The notes: a model not told the origin generated them from the letters alone. Positions 32,789-42,716 are shown, counted from the first letter of the stretch. The stretch is DNA of 64,000 nucleotides from Elusimicrobiaceae bacterium (GCA_017520185.1 JAFXGO010000030.1:1-64000), one strand, 5' to 3'. Made by a program: numbers and translations.

Positions 32789-35347
32789 CTATTCTTCCCA
32801 GCGGATAAAGAACGGCGTTAACACATTGGGGATTTTGTCACAAGCAGGCAAAATGCGCAAGACATAGTCTTGGCGACCGCTGTTAAACGGAGAGATTTGC
32901 ACTTCATAAATATAGGCATCTCCCTCATTTCCTACCACGTGCATATTGACGGCGTTTTCTTTTTCAATTCCGCCCAAAGTACCGCGAGTACCCAAGTAAA
33001 GTTCTACTTGTACATCTTCCGGAGCCAAACCGCCTAAAAATACGCGCGCGCGGAAAGTAAGCTGGTCTCCCATCAAAATGGCTTTATCAAAGGCCGGCGT
33101 AATATCGGTAATGCTGACGCGATACCAATTTTCCGCAATTTTTTTGCGCCAAGAAGAAACATTGGCTGCTGTTTCACCTTGATTTAAAATTTGGCCAAAG
33201 TTGTTGGCTCCTACATAGAATTTCTCGTAATATTCTTTTACCATGCGGTTGGTATTGAAGAAAGGAGCAATTTCCTGAATGGATTTCTTCATCAAAGCCA
33301 ACCAGGCAGCAGAGAAACCTTTCTCATTTTTAGCATAGTAAGAGGGAGCAATTTCTTGTTCAAGCAAGTTGTACAAGGACTCGGCTTCCACTGCGTCGCG
33401 TTCTGCTTCGGAGCCATACTTTTCGGCTCCGCCGATGGACCACCCAAAGTCGCACGGTCCCACTTCGTCCCACCAACCGTCTAAGATAGAAAGCATTAAG
33501 GCGCCGTTTAACGCAGCTTTCATGCCGGAGGTGCCGCTGGCTTCCATCGGGCGAATCGGGTTATTAAGCCACACGTCCACGCCTTGCACCATATAACGGG
33601 CAATGTTCATATTGTAGTCTTCCACAAATACGATTTTGTTTTTGAAACGCGGGTCGTTTTGGGTTAATCCGTAAATAGTTTTAATGAACTCTTTGCCTGC
33701 AGTATCGGCCGGGTGGGCTTTACCGGCAAAGACAAATTGAATCGGGCGCAAGGGATTGTTGATGATTTTATCCAAGCGATCCAAATCTTTAAACAAAAGT
33801 GTGGCACGTTTGTACGTGGCAAAGCGGCGTGCAAAGCCAATGGTCAGCACGTCCGGTTTTAAGACATGGCTGGCTTTATTGACCGTCATCACATCAAAGC
33901 CCTGACGTTTTAGCTGGCGTTTGATGCGAGTGCGGGCCATATTGATAAGTTTTGCTTTGCGTTGTACGTGAATGTTCCAAATTTCTTCGTCGGGGATTTC
34001 ATTTACTTTGTCCCACATCGGTTTGTCGGAGGGGTCAAACTCACCCAATTGATTGCCGTTTAATAAGTATTTGCGGAACAAGTCGTTCATTTCGTGAGAA
34101 ATCCAAGAAGCACTGTGGATACCGTTGGTAATGCTGCCGATGGGTACTTCATTTTCCGGCAAGGTCGGCCACAAATTGGCCCACATTTCGCGGCTTACTT
34201 TTCCATGCAATTTGGCTACGCCGTTAGCATAAGCGGTCAAGCGCAAAGCCAAAACGGTCATGCAGAAAGTGGCAGAGTCTTCTTTTTCTTTACCCAAAGC
34301 CAAGAATTCATTCCAAGAAATACCCATTGCTTGTGCATAATATTCCATATATTTGCGCACGAGTACAGGATCAAAGTGTTCATTACCTGCGATAACGGGC
34401 GTATGGGTGGTAAATACAGAGGATGCCCACACAATCTCACGTGCTTGAGCAAAACTCATTTGGCGTTGGGTCATAATGTCAATGATGCGTTGCAATAAGA
34501 GGAAGGCACTGTGCCCTTCGTTAATGTGATAAACGGTGGGATGGAGCCCCATTGCATTTAAAGCCTTTACACCGCCGATGCCCAAAACAATTTCCTGACG
34601 GATACGATTTTCACGATCGCCACCGTACAATTTTTCGGTGATTAAGCGTTGGGCGGGGGTGTTTTCTTGCAAGTTGGTGTCTAATAAGTATAAATCTGTA
34701 CGACCCACTTTTACACGCCAGACACAGGCTTTTACGGTTTCGTTAAAACCTAACGGAATATCCACTACGATTTCGTGCCCGTTTTGGTCTAACACATGCT
34801 CTACAGCCATGTGGGCCCAATCGTTATCGGGGAATTCTTCGTTTTGCCAACCTTCGCGGTTTAAGAGTTGTTGACCATAGCCTTTTTTATAGAAAAGACC
34901 AACGCCAATGATGGGAAGGCCCAAGTCGCTGGCGGATTTAATATGATCTCCGGCCAACATACCCAAGCCGCCAGAATAAATGGGCAAACCTTCACCAATA
35001 CCGTACTCCATAGAGAAATAGGCTGCCAACATATCGCCCTGTTCTTGCTTGTGTTGTTTGTACCAGGTATTGGAATTGTTTTTGTAGTTATAATAAATTT
35101 CTTTTACTTTGTTGACTTGTTCTACAAAAGCAGGGTCTTTGCTTAATTCTTCAAATCTTTTTTGAGGAACGCACCCGAGCATCCATTTGGGGTTGCGGTT
35201 GGAGTCGTTCCATAATTTGGCATCAATTTGTACAAAAAGCATGATGGCCGGCCAGTTCCAAGTGAACCACATATTATTGGCTAGTTCTTCTAAGAACTTG
35301 ATATTTTCCGGCAAATTGGGTTGTACGTTGAAAGAATGAATTTTCAT
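32789..35347 (-). CDS. glgP: Alpha-glucan (glycogen) phosphorylase
   Basis: An 852-residue GT35 enzyme releasing glucose 1-phosphate from glycogen or maltodextrin. It belongs to the alpha-glucan phosphorylase type with the DUF3417-like start (NIKFLEELANNMWFTWNWPA). Substrate and cofactor motifs are AAYFSMEYGIGEGLPIYSGG, HINEGHSAFLLLQ, FAGKAHPAD and EASGTSGMKAALNG, the last containing the pyridoxal-phosphate lysine. The ATG at 35347 follows AGGAG; a longer frame starts at 35377. A TATAAT lies at 35384-35379. With the GH57 enzyme at 50.5 kb it points to storage polysaccharide use. Confidence 0.93.
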   Translation of the reverse strand: MKIHSFNVQPNLPENIKFLEELANNMWFTWNWPAIMLFVQIDAKLWNDSNRNPKWMLGCVPQKRFEELSKDPAFVEQVNKVKEIYYNYKNNSNTWYKQHKQEQGDMLAAYFSMEYGIGEGLPIYSGGLGMLAGDHIKSASDLGLPIIGVGLFYKKGYGQQLLNREGWQNEEFPDNDWAHMAVEHVLDQNGHEIVVDIPLGFNETVKACVWRVKVGRTDLYLLDTNLQENTPAQRLITEKLYGGDRENRIRQEIVLGIGGVKALNAMGLHPTVYHINEGHSAFLLLQRIIDIMTQRQMSFAQAREIVWASSVFTTHTPVIAGNEHFDPVLVRKYMEYYAQAMGISWNEFLALGKEKEDSATFCMTVLALRLTAYANGVAKLHGKVSREMWANLWPTLPENEVPIGSITNGIHSASWISHEMNDLFRKYLLNGNQLGEFDPSDKPMWDKVNEIPDEEIWNIHVQRKAKLINMARTRIKRQLKRQGFDVMTVNKASHVLKPDVLTIGFARRFATYKRATLLFKDLDRLDKIINNPLRPIQFVFAGKAHPADTAGKEFIKTIYGLTQNDPRFKNKIVFVEDYNMNIARYMVQGVDVWLNNPIRPMEASGTSGMKAALNGALMLSILDGWWDEVGPCDFGWSIGGAEKYGSEAERDAVEAESLYNLLEQEIAPSYYAKNEKGFSAAWLALMKKSIQEIAPFFNTNRMVKEYYEKFYVGANNFGQILNQGETAANVSSWRKKIAENWYRVSITDITPAFDKAILMGDQLTFRARVFLGGLAPEDVQVELYLGTRGTLGGIEKENAVNMHVVGNEGDAYIYEVQISPFNSGRQDYVLRILPACDKIPNVLTPFFIRWEE

Positions 35348-35401
35348 GTATTCTCCTTTTAAAGTGTATTTCCTCAATATTATATTAAAAATAGGAAATC
35401 A

Positions 35402-36460
35402 TTACAGAATGATGGTCAAAGCAATGAAATAACCCACCATGAGGACAACCCCCAAAGGTAAAGCGGCTTTAGCCCATTCTTTACTTTTAATTTTGAGTTT
35501 AGAAGCACAAATAATGTTGGGGATATTGCCAGGGATTAACATACCGCCGGAAATAATTAAACTCAGTAAAAGGAACATTAAGTTGCGCAAAGAAATGTCG
35601 GGTGTGATTTCAATAGCAGCCAAGGTTGCATTATCTAAAATAGCGGAAAGCATATTGATAAAATACAAAACATTGGAAGACAAGTGAGAAATGGTTTTTT
35701 CAGCCAGCGGCTTCAAGCCATCACCCAACATAACCAAAGCCATCACGAAAAGATATACTTTGGCAGCGCGTACAAAGATATTTTTGATGCTGTGTTCTGT
35801 GACGGATACTTCTTTTTTGGATTCGATGTTTTCTTTTTGTTCTTCACATTTAATGCGAGAGGCTAAAACAGCTAATAAGACGTTGCCGGCTAATACGTAC
35901 CATCCCAAATGTTCTACTAAAAACCAGAAACCGGCATTATAGGGTTCTCCCTTGAGTTTGGAAAGAACAATCGTTCCCAAAGGTTCTCCGATAGAGGTGA
36001 GCACCGCGCCCATACCGATGGCATAACAACAATAAACAACCAATTGAATGCGGGCTTTGCGTTGCAAGGGAAGTAAAAGGACAATTTCAGACAAAATAAG
36101 TGCAGCGATGATGGCGGTAATCAAACTAGAGGTTATACCCAATAAGAAAACAGTCAAAGCCATCGTGGCGCGCAAGCCGATGAAAGCAACGGTTTTATGT
36201 GTAAGAATTTGCAACAGTTTGTGGCTGAATTTAAATAAAAGACCGGCCACAAAAACGGCAACAGTAATAGTGATAGGGTCTTCTAAAGCAGTTGTAATCA
36301 GGTGCCAACTCCAACTGTTGGTGACGGTGACGGCAAAAGCACCACAGCAGAAAAGGAAAACTTCCAAATTTTCCTCTACCTTATGTACGGACAAAGGTAA
36401 GACCAACACTAATAAAATTAGTGCGTAAAGCAAGACATTTTGTAATACAGACAGTTCCAT
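35402..36460 (-). CDS. DUF1646 family membrane protein (putative cation transporter)
   Basis: A 352-residue protein with about ten hydrophobic segments. It matches the DUF1646 family: NSWSWHLITTALEDPITITVAV, GAVLTSIGEPLGTIVLSKL and GGMLIPGNIPNIICASKLKI. The family is placed in the ion transporter superfamily and often annotated as a possible cation antiporter; the substrate is unknown. GGAGA precedes the ATG. It lies just downstream of tRNA-Glu and its terminator. Confidence 0.8.
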   Translation of the reverse strand: MELSVLQNVLLYALILLVLVLPLSVHKVEENLEVFLFCCGAFAVTVTNSWSWHLITTALEDPITITVAVFVAGLLFKFSHKLLQILTHKTVAFIGLRATMALTVFLLGITSSLITAIIAALILSEIVLLLPLQRKARIQLVVYCCYAIGMGAVLTSIGEPLGTIVLSKLKGEPYNAGFWFLVEHLGWYVLAGNVLLAVLASRIKCEEQKENIESKKEVSVTEHSIKNIFVRAAKVYLFVMALVMLGDGLKPLAEKTISHLSSNVLYFINMLSAILDNATLAAIEITPDISLRNLMFLLLSLIISGGMLIPGNIPNIICASKLKIKSKEWAKAALPLGVVLMVGYFIALTIIL

Positions 36461-36478
36461 TTTATTTCTCCATTCAAC

Positions 36479-36523
36479 AAAAAAACCCGGTAAAACCGGG
36501 TTAAAAACCCTAATTTGTAGGGT
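36479..36523 (-). terminator. Terminator of tRNA-Glu
   Basis: Two small stems read on the minus strand: ACCCTA/TAGGGT (36523-36507), then AACCCGGT/ACCGGGTT (36502-36484) followed by a T-run. They end just before the DUF1646 ribosome binding site. Confidence 0.75.
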
Positions 36524-36530
36524 AAAAGAA

Positions 36531-36604
36531 CGTCCCGTACGAGATTCGAACTCGTGATCTCCGCCTTGAGAGGGCGGCGTCCTGGGCCGCTAGACGAACG
36601 GGAC
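36531..36604 (-). tRNA. tRNA-Glu (anticodon CTC)
   Basis: On the minus strand: acceptor GTCCCGT/ACGGGAC with discriminator G, anticodon stem CCGCC/GGCGG with loop CTCTCAA, and T-arm ACGAG-TTCGAAT-CTCGT. CCA is not encoded. A TGCTAAAAT box (36624-36616) lies 11 bases upstream. Confidence 0.95.
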
Positions 36605-36694
36605 TGAACACTTATATTTTAGCAAATTATGACAAAAGATGAATAGTAAAAGAAAAAAATGGCTCCACGCGGCAGGGCTTTTTATGTTTTAAAA

Positions 36695-36703
36695 TGGTAA
36701 AAT
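36695..36703 (+). promoter_or_regulatory. Extended -10 promoter of ychF
   Basis: TGGTAAAAT, with TAAAAT at 36698-36703, 43 bases before the ychF ATG. Confidence 0.5.
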
Positions 36704-36746
36704 AGATATATATCTTGAAGTTTTATTCCTACCTAAGGAGATTTTC

Positions 36747-37820
36747 ATGGAAATTGGTATCGTAGGACTGCCCAATGTAGGCAAATCCACCCTTTTTAAT
36801 GCACTTACTTGTGCCGGCGCAGAAGCCAGCAATTATCCTTTTTGTACCATTGAGCCCAATGTGGGTATCGTGGCTATTCCGGACAAACGGTTGGACCAAT
36901 TGTTTGATATGTTTAAACCTCCCAAGAAAACGGCTGCTTTTATCAAATTCGTAGATATTGCCGGTATTGTAAAAGGGGCCAGCCAAGGAGAGGGACTGGG
37001 CAATAAATTTTTGGCCAATATTCGTGAAGTGGACGCCATTATTCATGTGGTGCGTTTGTTTGAAGACGAAAATGTCACCCATGTTATGAACTCTGTAGAT
37101 CCTTTGCGCGATATTGAGGTCATCAATACGGAACTTATGTTGGCTGATTTGGAATCTGCCAGCAAAATTTGCGATCGTTTAGGCAGTAATGCCAAAAGCG
37201 GCAAGAAAGAAGCAGTGGCTGCCTTTGAAACCATGAAAAAAATCAAAGCCGCATTGGAAGATGGAAAACCGGTGTCTGCTTTGGGCTTAGAACCGGAAGT
37301 CTTGCGCGAATATCAATTTTTAACGGCAAAACCCGTTTTGTATGTGGGGAATAACTCTGAAACGCGCAACGTGGCCAATGCTGAAAAAGTGGCCCAATAT
37401 GCCCAAGAAACCAATGCCGGATTTGTGGAACTTTCCGTAAAATTTGAAGCCGACATTGCCGAATTTTCTGAAGAAGAAAAGAAAGCCTTTTTAGCCGAAA
37501 CCGGCAATGATTACACCGGTTTGGAGCGTGTGGTGCGCGAAGGCATGAAATTGTTAAACCTTTGTACCTATTTTACGGCAGGGCCGGAAGTGGAAGTGCG
37601 CAGTTGGCTGATTCCTGTAGGTTGTACCGCTCCTCAAGCGGCGGGAAAAATCCACAGTGATTTTGAAAAAGGTTTTATTCGCGCCGACGTTTATACTTTT
37701 GACGATTTGGCTAAATACGGTGATGAAAAGTCTTTGCGTGAGCATGGGCTGATTCGCTCTGAAGGAAAAGAATATATTGTAAAGGACGGCGATGTCTGCC
37801 TGTTTAAAGTCAATGCCTAA
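36747..37820 (+). CDS. ychF: Redox-regulated ATPase YchF (Obg family)
   Basis: A 357-residue ribosome-associated ATPase. Motifs are G1 [16 protein letters not shown]3 [20 protein letters not shown], the YchF-specific G4 variant VGNNSE (NxxE in place of NKxD, giving ATP preference), and a C-terminal TGS domain with [17 protein letters not shown] and [18 protein letters not shown] is the ribosome binding site. Length is normal. Confidence 0.95.
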   Translation: MEIGIVGLPNVGKSTLFNALTCAGAEASNYPFCTIEPNVGIVAIPDKRLDQLFDMFKPPKKTAAFIKFVDIAGIVKGASQGEGLGNKFLANIREVDAIIHVVRLFEDENVTHVMNSVDPLRDIEVINTELMLADLESASKICDRLGSNAKSGKKEAVAAFETMKKIKAALEDGKPVSALGLEPEVLREYQFLTAKPVLYVGNNSETRNVANAEKVAQYAQETNAGFVELSVKFEADIAEFSEEEKKAFLAETGNDYTGLERVVREGMKLLNLCTYFTAGPEVEVRSWLIPVGCTAPQAAGKIHSDFEKGFIRADVYTFDDLAKYGDEKSLREHGLIRSEGKEYIVKDGDVCLFKVNA

Positions 37821-39033
37821 GATTACTTGCAAACATTTCAAACAATGCGGCGGTTGCGCCATGTTGGATTTGGCTTATGAAGATCAAGTAGCCAAAAAAC
37901 AAGAACGTTTAAAAGAAATTTTAAAAGATTTTTGGTCTGCGGATATCCCCGCTACCAAAACGGACAATCCCGTTTTCTTTCGCAATAAAGTGGAGTTGGG
38001 CTTTTGCCGTCAGCCCATTTGGAAAGAGCCTTTTGATAAAAAAGTAAAGCGCGATAAAACCGTTCCGTTGGAGTTTGAGCAAACTTTGGGTTTTAAACTC
38101 AAAGGCCGTTGGGACCGCGCAGTAGATATTGAGCAATGTTATCTTTTTGATGAGCATTTAATTCCGCTTTTGCAAGCGGTACGCGCATGGGCCCAAGCGG
38201 AAAATTTGGAGTATTACGATCACCGTAAACATACGGGTATATTGCGCCATATTATGTTGCGCGTGGGAAAAAATACCGGTGAGGCGATTGTAGTCTTGTT
38301 TGTGACGGACGACGTGCCCGAAAAAAGTTTTGTAAATGCGGTAGAAAGCGTTTGGCCTGAAGCGAATATTATGATAGCGGTCAATACTGGCTTAGCCGAT
38401 ACGGCCGCACCGGAAAGTTTGCGCGTATTGAAAGGGAAAGACTTTATCAGTGAAAAAATTATTTTATCTTCTCCCGCCGGCAAACAAGAGCGTGAAGTGA
38501 CGTTTAAACTTTCTCCGCAGTCTTTCTTTCAAACCAATACGTTATCTGCACAGAAGATGTACTCTCGCGTGCGGGCTTTGGTCAAAGAAATTTCCCCCAA
38601 AGTGATTTATGATTTGTATGGCGGAGCGGGCAGTTTTTCACTTTCTTGTGCCGATTTGTGCGAAAAAAGCCTGTGTGTGGAGTCTGTAGCACCGGCTATT
38701 TACAACGGTATTGAAAACGCCAAAATCAATGACGTCAAAAACGTGCAATTTTTCTGCGCTAAAGTAGAAGATTTTGTAAAGCAACAACCGTTGGAACGCA
38801 AAGACGTGCTGATTATTTTGGACCCTCCTCGCTCGGGCATGCACCCCAAAGCAGCCAAAGCGGTGGCCGAATCTGGCGTAAAAAATATATTGTATATTTC
38901 TTGCAATCCCGTCACTTTGGCGGCAGATTTAAAAATCCTGACTCAATATTATGATGTAAAAGATGTGGAAGCCTTTGATTTCTTTCCGCATACGGACCAT
39001 ATTGAAACCTTGGTACAACTGAAACTGAAATAA
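37792..39033 (+). CDS. 23S rRNA uracil-C5-methyltransferase (RlmD/TrmA family)
   Basis: A 413-residue SAM-dependent RNA methyltransferase. A [4Fe-4S] Cys set begins with CKHFKQCGGC. The SAM-binding motif is YDLYGGAGSFSLSCADLC. The catalytic region has LDPPRSGMHPKAAKAV followed by YISCNPVTLAADL with the nucleophilic Cys. No TRAM domain is evident. The start at 37792 is five bases after AAGGA and overlaps ychF; the ATG at 37813 is an alternative. Target position (m5U747 or m5U1939) is not deducible. Confidence 0.85.
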   Translation: MSACLKSMPKITCKHFKQCGGCAMLDLAYEDQVAKKQERLKEILKDFWSADIPATKTDNPVFFRNKVELGFCRQPIWKEPFDKKVKRDKTVPLEFEQTLGFKLKGRWDRAVDIEQCYLFDEHLIPLLQAVRAWAQAENLEYYDHRKHTGILRHIMLRVGKNTGEAIVVLFVTDDVPEKSFVNAVESVWPEANIMIAVNTGLADTAAPESLRVLKGKDFISEKIILSSPAGKQEREVTFKLSPQSFFQTNTLSAQKMYSRVRALVKEISPKVIYDLYGGAGSFSLSCADLCEKSLCVESVAPAIYNGIENAKINDVKNVQFFCAKVEDFVKQQPLERKDVLIILDPPRSGMHPKAAKAVAESGVKNILYISCNPVTLAADLKILTQYYDVKDVEAFDFFPHTDHIETLVQLKLK

Positions 39034-39042
39034 GAAGGAATT

Positions 39043-39600
39043 ATGCAGAAATCAAATTTTTGGCGGTTATTTGGTGCATATTTGGTCGATTTTGTGCTTA
39101 CTTTTTTTGCCACTTGGTTAATGTGGAAACTTTTTGAGGCATGTTTCCCTCAAGCATTAATTGGTAAAAATGGCGCTTCTGTGTTTTTTTGTGTTCTTAC
39201 AATGTGCGCTTTTATTCCTAACTTATCGTATTTTGTGTGGAGTGAATACTTGTGGAAAAAGACTCTTGGGAAGAGAGTGCTGTGTATAGAAGTGCTCGAG
39301 GGGAACCGACGGCCATCCGTAAAAAAATTATTGAAAGCATATGGGATAGATTTTTTACTTTCCATTCCTGTGACGACCGCATGTATCATGGTAGGGTTAT
39401 TTTTGCAAGCTATCATTATTTTTGATCGTCGTATGAATACTCTTGATTATTGCATAATGCTAGGAATCGTACTATTGTTTTTGAGTATGATTGTGTTATA
39501 TTTTTCCATTTGTGAAAGTGTATGGGGTAAAACCCTCGGTAAAAAACTAATGGATTTGCAAGTGGTGCAAGCTGCCCCTGCTAAAACTAAATTCTTATGA
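39043..39600 (+). CDS. RDD family membrane protein
   Basis: A 185-residue protein with about four membrane helices. The RDD family pattern is seen as FWRLFGAYLVDFVLT in the first helix, then LWKKTLGKRVLCIEV and a second copy VWGKTLGKKLMDLQVV near the end. Function in the family is poorly known; ion transport has been suggested for some. AAGGAA precedes the ATG. The stop overlaps the helicase start (ATGA). Confidence 0.75.
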   Translation: MQKSNFWRLFGAYLVDFVLTFFATWLMWKLFEACFPQALIGKNGASVFFCVLTMCAFIPNLSYFVWSEYLWKKTLGKRVLCIEVLEGNRRPSVKKLLKAYGIDFLLSIPVTTACIMVGLFLQAIIIFDRRMNTLDYCIMLGIVLLFLSMIVLYFSICESVWGKTLGKKLMDLQVVQAAPAKTKFL

Positions 39601-42116
39601 CCATACAAGAAGCTTTAAAATCTTTAAATCCGCAGCAACTTTCGGCCGTAGATTACAATGAAGGGCCTTGTTTAATTGTGGCCGGTGCCGGTACGGGTAA
39701 AACCAAAACCTTAACCACCAAAATTGCCAAACTTATTCACGATGGGTATGCACCGTACCGCATTTTGGCGGTGACGTTTACCAATAAAGCCGCCCAAGAA
39801 ATGAGGGATCGTGTGGAAGTTTTAGTGCCGGGTCAAAGCCGCAATGTATGGATTCACACATTCCACTCTTTCGGTGTACGTCTTTTGCGCCAAAACGCAG
39901 AAAAATTGGGACTTACGCGTGATTTTGCTATTTATGACGATAATGAACAAAAGAAACTCGTCACCTTGCTTTTAGAACAAATGGGCGTCAAAGACCCTAA
40001 AAAAGAAGCAGGTCAAATTGTGAGTTTGATTTCTCGTGCGAAAGACGATTGTATTTCTCCGGAAATGCTTTCCACTTCCGCCACAGCCAGCGGATTAGAT
40101 TTTAAAATCCGCGCAGCTGAGATTTACAAACGTTATGAGCAAAAACTCAAAGAGGCAGGAGCTTTGGATTTTGGTGATTTGCTCGTTAAAACTTTGCAAC
40201 TCTTGCGCGATCACCAAGACATTCGGGAGTATTACCAACAGTTTTTCCAATATATTTTAGTCGATGAGTATCAGGATACCAACCATACCCAATACCTCAT
40301 TACGCGTATGCTCGCTGAAAAGCACCGCAAATTGTGCGTAGTGGGAGACCCTGACCAAAGCATTTATTCTTGGCGTGGTGCGAATATTCGCAATATTTTG
40401 GAATTTGAAAAAGATTTTCATGACGCCAAAACCATTACGTTGGAGCAAAACTACCGCTCTACCAAAGTGATTTTGGATGCTTCCAATAAACTGATTGCCA
40501 AAAATAGCAAGCGCAAAGAAAAAAGTTTGTTTACAGACAAACAACATGGCGATGACATCGAAGTACATCAATCTGCCACCGAAGGACAAGAGGCCGTATG
40601 GGTGGCGCAAAATGTGAAGGCTTTGGTGGGGCAAGGGGGATATTCGCTAAATGAAATAGCCGTTTTTTATCGTACCAATGCGCAGAGTCGTAATTTTGAA
40701 GACACATTCCGTCGTTATCAAATCCCCTACCGTTTAATCGGTACGGTACGTTTCTATGACCGTAAAGAAATTAAGGATATCCTGTGTTATGCGCGGCTAC
40801 TGATTAATCCGCATGACGATATTAGTCTGTTGCGTGTAATCAATACACCGACGCGCGGTTTGGGTAAGACGGCGCAAGAACGCTTGCTTGCGTATGGGCA
40901 GACCAACGGACTTTCTTTGTATGGGGCACTAAAAGCAGTGCAAAGTGTGCCGGATTTAACACCGATGGCCAGACGTGCGGCAGTGGAATTTGTACGTTTG
41001 GTGGAAGGGTGGCGCGCGGATATGTTTATCGCCACACCTACAGATGTAATGGATAAGATTTTAAAGACGTCCGGTTATACCAAAATGATCGAGGCCGAGA
41101 TAGAAAAAGACCCCGAAGCCGAAAGTCGTTTGCAAAACTTGGACGAATTGATGAACGCAGTAAAAGAGTATGAAGACCGTTGCGCCAAGTATGACAAAGA
41201 GGCCTCTTTATCTGATTTCTTGCAAGAAATTTCTTTGTTAACGGGTACAGATGAAACCCAAGTGGGCGAGGGCGGTGCCGTCACTTTAATGACGGTACAC
41301 TTGGCCAAAGGGCTTGAGTTTAACGGAGTTTTTGTGACGGGTCTTGAAGAAAATCTATTTCCTTTAGACCGTGATGATAGTGATGAAATGGAAGAAGAAC
41401 GGCGTTTGTGTTATGTGGCTATGACTCGCGCGCGGGAAAAACTATTCATGACCTATTCGGCCCAACGTCGTAAATACGGTAAAACGTATGAAAATATACC
41501 GTCACGTTTTTTGTTTGAGAGCGGGCTTTTGAGTGAAGAAGACCGCGAGCAATTTGAGCAAAGCCAACCCCGCTACGATAATTTTAAAACCAAATACGGC
41601 TTGTATGGGCAAGGCGGCGGTTTTTACGGTGGAAGTAAAAATAAAAGCGGCTATCAGGGCAGTACGGGCCGCAGCAACAGTAGTTATAACGGATTTGAGG
41701 GTTTTGTCAGCCGTAGCCAATTCCAAAAAAAATATGATGAACACGGCTATGAGGTGCAAGACAATGATTTAGATTATACATCTTCTTCTTACAAGCGTTC
41801 TTCAGGTTTAGGTTCTTTGTATGCCAGCGGTTCTTCTTATGGCGGCAGAGGTTTTTCGTCTTCTGACAATCGCCGGCAGTTTCCTACCGGTTCCTCTTAC
41901 GCCTCCGCCGCACCTAAACAAGAAAAAGGTACTTCCACTACTGCAGGAAATGGCAAGACGGTGGTCGTGGGGGGAAAAGTGAAACATGGGGCCTTTGGCG
42001 AAGGAACGATTACGGCAGTGGCCGGTTCAGGCGATAATTGCAAAATTACGGTGGTGTTTAACAATCGCGTAAGCCGGACATTTATGCTCAAGTTTGCTCC
42101 GCTGGAAATATTGTAA
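39597..42116 (+). CDS. pcrA: ATP-dependent DNA helicase, UvrD/PcrA type
   Basis: An 839-residue superfamily 1A helicase. Motifs in order: Q motif LNPQQLSAV; I (Walker A) VAGAGTGKTKTL; Ia AVTFTNKAAQEMRDR; II VDEYQDTN; III VVGDPDQSIYSWRGA; IV LEQNYRS; V VTLMTVHLAKGLEF; VI RRLCYVAMTRAREKL. The C-terminal 160 residues form a Gly/Ser/Tyr-rich tail ending in a small domain (VKHGAFGEGTITAV) typical of PcrA. It acts in repair and in removal of proteins from DNA. Confidence 0.94.
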   Translation: MTIQEALKSLNPQQLSAVDYNEGPCLIVAGAGTGKTKTLTTKIAKLIHDGYAPYRILAVTFTNKAAQEMRDRVEVLVPGQSRNVWIHTFHSFGVRLLRQNAEKLGLTRDFAIYDDNEQKKLVTLLLEQMGVKDPKKEAGQIVSLISRAKDDCISPEMLSTSATASGLDFKIRAAEIYKRYEQKLKEAGALDFGDLLVKTLQLLRDHQDIREYYQQFFQYILVDEYQDTNHTQYLITRMLAEKHRKLCVVGDPDQSIYSWRGANIRNILEFEKDFHDAKTITLEQNYRSTKVILDASNKLIAKNSKRKEKSLFTDKQHGDDIEVHQSATEGQEAVWVAQNVKALVGQGGYSLNEIAVFYRTNAQSRNFEDTFRRYQIPYRLIGTVRFYDRKEIKDILCYARLLINPHDDISLLRVINTPTRGLGKTAQERLLAYGQTNGLSLYGALKAVQSVPDLTPMARRAAVEFVRLVEGWRADMFIATPTDVMDKILKTSGYTKMIEAEIEKDPEAESRLQNLDELMNAVKEYEDRCAKYDKEASLSDFLQEISLLTGTDETQVGEGGAVTLMTVHLAKGLEFNGVFVTGLEENLFPLDRDDSDEMEEERRLCYVAMTRAREKLFMTYSAQRRKYGKTYENIPSRFLFESGLLSEEDREQFEQSQPRYDNFKTKYGLYGQGGGFYGGSKNKSGYQGSTGRSNSSYNGFEGFVSRSQFQKKYDEHGYEVQDNDLDYTSSSYKRSSGLGSLYASGSSYGGRGFSSSDNRRQFPTGSSYASAAPKQEKGTSTTAGNGKTVVVGGKVKHGAFGEGTITAVAGSGDNCKITVVFNNRVSRTFMLKFAPLEIL

Positions 42117-42130
42117 AAGTTAAACATTAC

Positions 42131-42158
42131 AAAACCCCACGTCATGACGTGGGGTTTT
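42131..42158. terminator. Bidirectional terminator, pcrA / dispanin
   Basis: A perfect 28-bp palindrome centred on ATGACG/CGTCAT, with AAAACCCC and GGGGTTTT ends. It separates two convergent genes. Confidence 0.9.
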
Positions 42159-42182
42159 GTTTCGGTAAATCTCCGTCCAGAT

Positions 42183-42545
42183 TTACAAAGCGCTGATTAG
42201 AGCCGCCAGACCAGCTAATATTGCACCCCCGAAGAAAATGAATAAGAGAACGGGTATCAATACCGCCAAAACGGTAATCCACCCGAACAAGCCGGCCCAA
42301 AATGCAGTATTTCTTGCTTCCTCCGTCCGTCCTTGCGCCAGTTGATCTTGTACGCGCAAAGAAAGGATCAGCCCCCCCAACGCCAGCGGAATGGCAAAAA
42401 ACCCTGTAAAACAAGATAAACACACCGCCACTACAGACAGCGCAAAGTGCGTATTGACGGGCTTGCCATTATGGCAAGCACCGTCCTGCAATTGGTCGTT
42501 TACCGGCAAGGCGCCCGGTTGTGTTTTTTTGAAATCTTTGTTCAT
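42183..42545 (-). CDS. CD225/dispanin family membrane protein
   Basis: A 120-residue protein with two membrane helices. The CD225/dispanin region is recognised from NTHFALSVVAVCLSCFTGFFAIPLALGG, then SLRVQDQLAQGRTEEARNTAFWA, and a last hydrophobic helix. Bacterial roles of this family are unknown. The ribosome binding site is ACGGAGG. It is preceded on the same strand by the Cys/Gly microprotein, with 42 bp between. Confidence 0.75.
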   Translation of the reverse strand: MNKDFKKTQPGALPVNDQLQDGACHNGKPVNTHFALSVVAVCLSCFTGFFAIPLALGGLILSLRVQDQLAQGRTEEARNTAFWAGLFGWITVLAVLIPVLLFIFFGGAILAGLAALISAL

Positions 42546-42587
42546 AGTTTTTTGCCTCCGTATATGTTCAGCGCAACCCTGTGCGGG

Positions 42588-42641
42588 TTATTTTTTCTTG
42601 CCGATATCTTTGTCTTTACCGCATCCACATCCGCATCCCAT
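42588..42641 (-). CDS. Cys/Gly-rich 17-residue microprotein
   Basis: The open frame encodes MGCGCGCGKDKDIGKKK: alternating Gly-Cys (three Cys) followed by a Lys/Asp tail. It is preceded by AAGGAGG seven bases before the ATG, the best ribosome binding site in this stretch. A small hairpin (AACCC/GGGTT) lies just after its stop, then the dispanin gene. The Cys spacing could bind a metal or be acylated; both ideas are inference. Too short for ordinary gene finders. Confidence 0.55.
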   Translation of the reverse strand: MGCGCGCGKDKDIGKKK

Positions 42642-42716
42642 AACGGCACCTCCTTGATTGGTATAGTCAACTTCAAAATTATTATATAAAATGTAATTTC
42701 AAAGGAGTCTTTCAAA

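Noticed and set aside
39210-42116. Gly/Ser-rich C-terminal tail of the helicase as a frameshift product
   Set aside because: The frame stays open to a recognisable PcrA-type terminal domain, so the tail is a genuine low-complexity linker.
42131-42158. Perfect 28-bp palindrome as a regulatory operator
   Set aside because: It lies between two convergent genes and has A- and T-runs at its ends, so a bidirectional terminator is the simpler reading.
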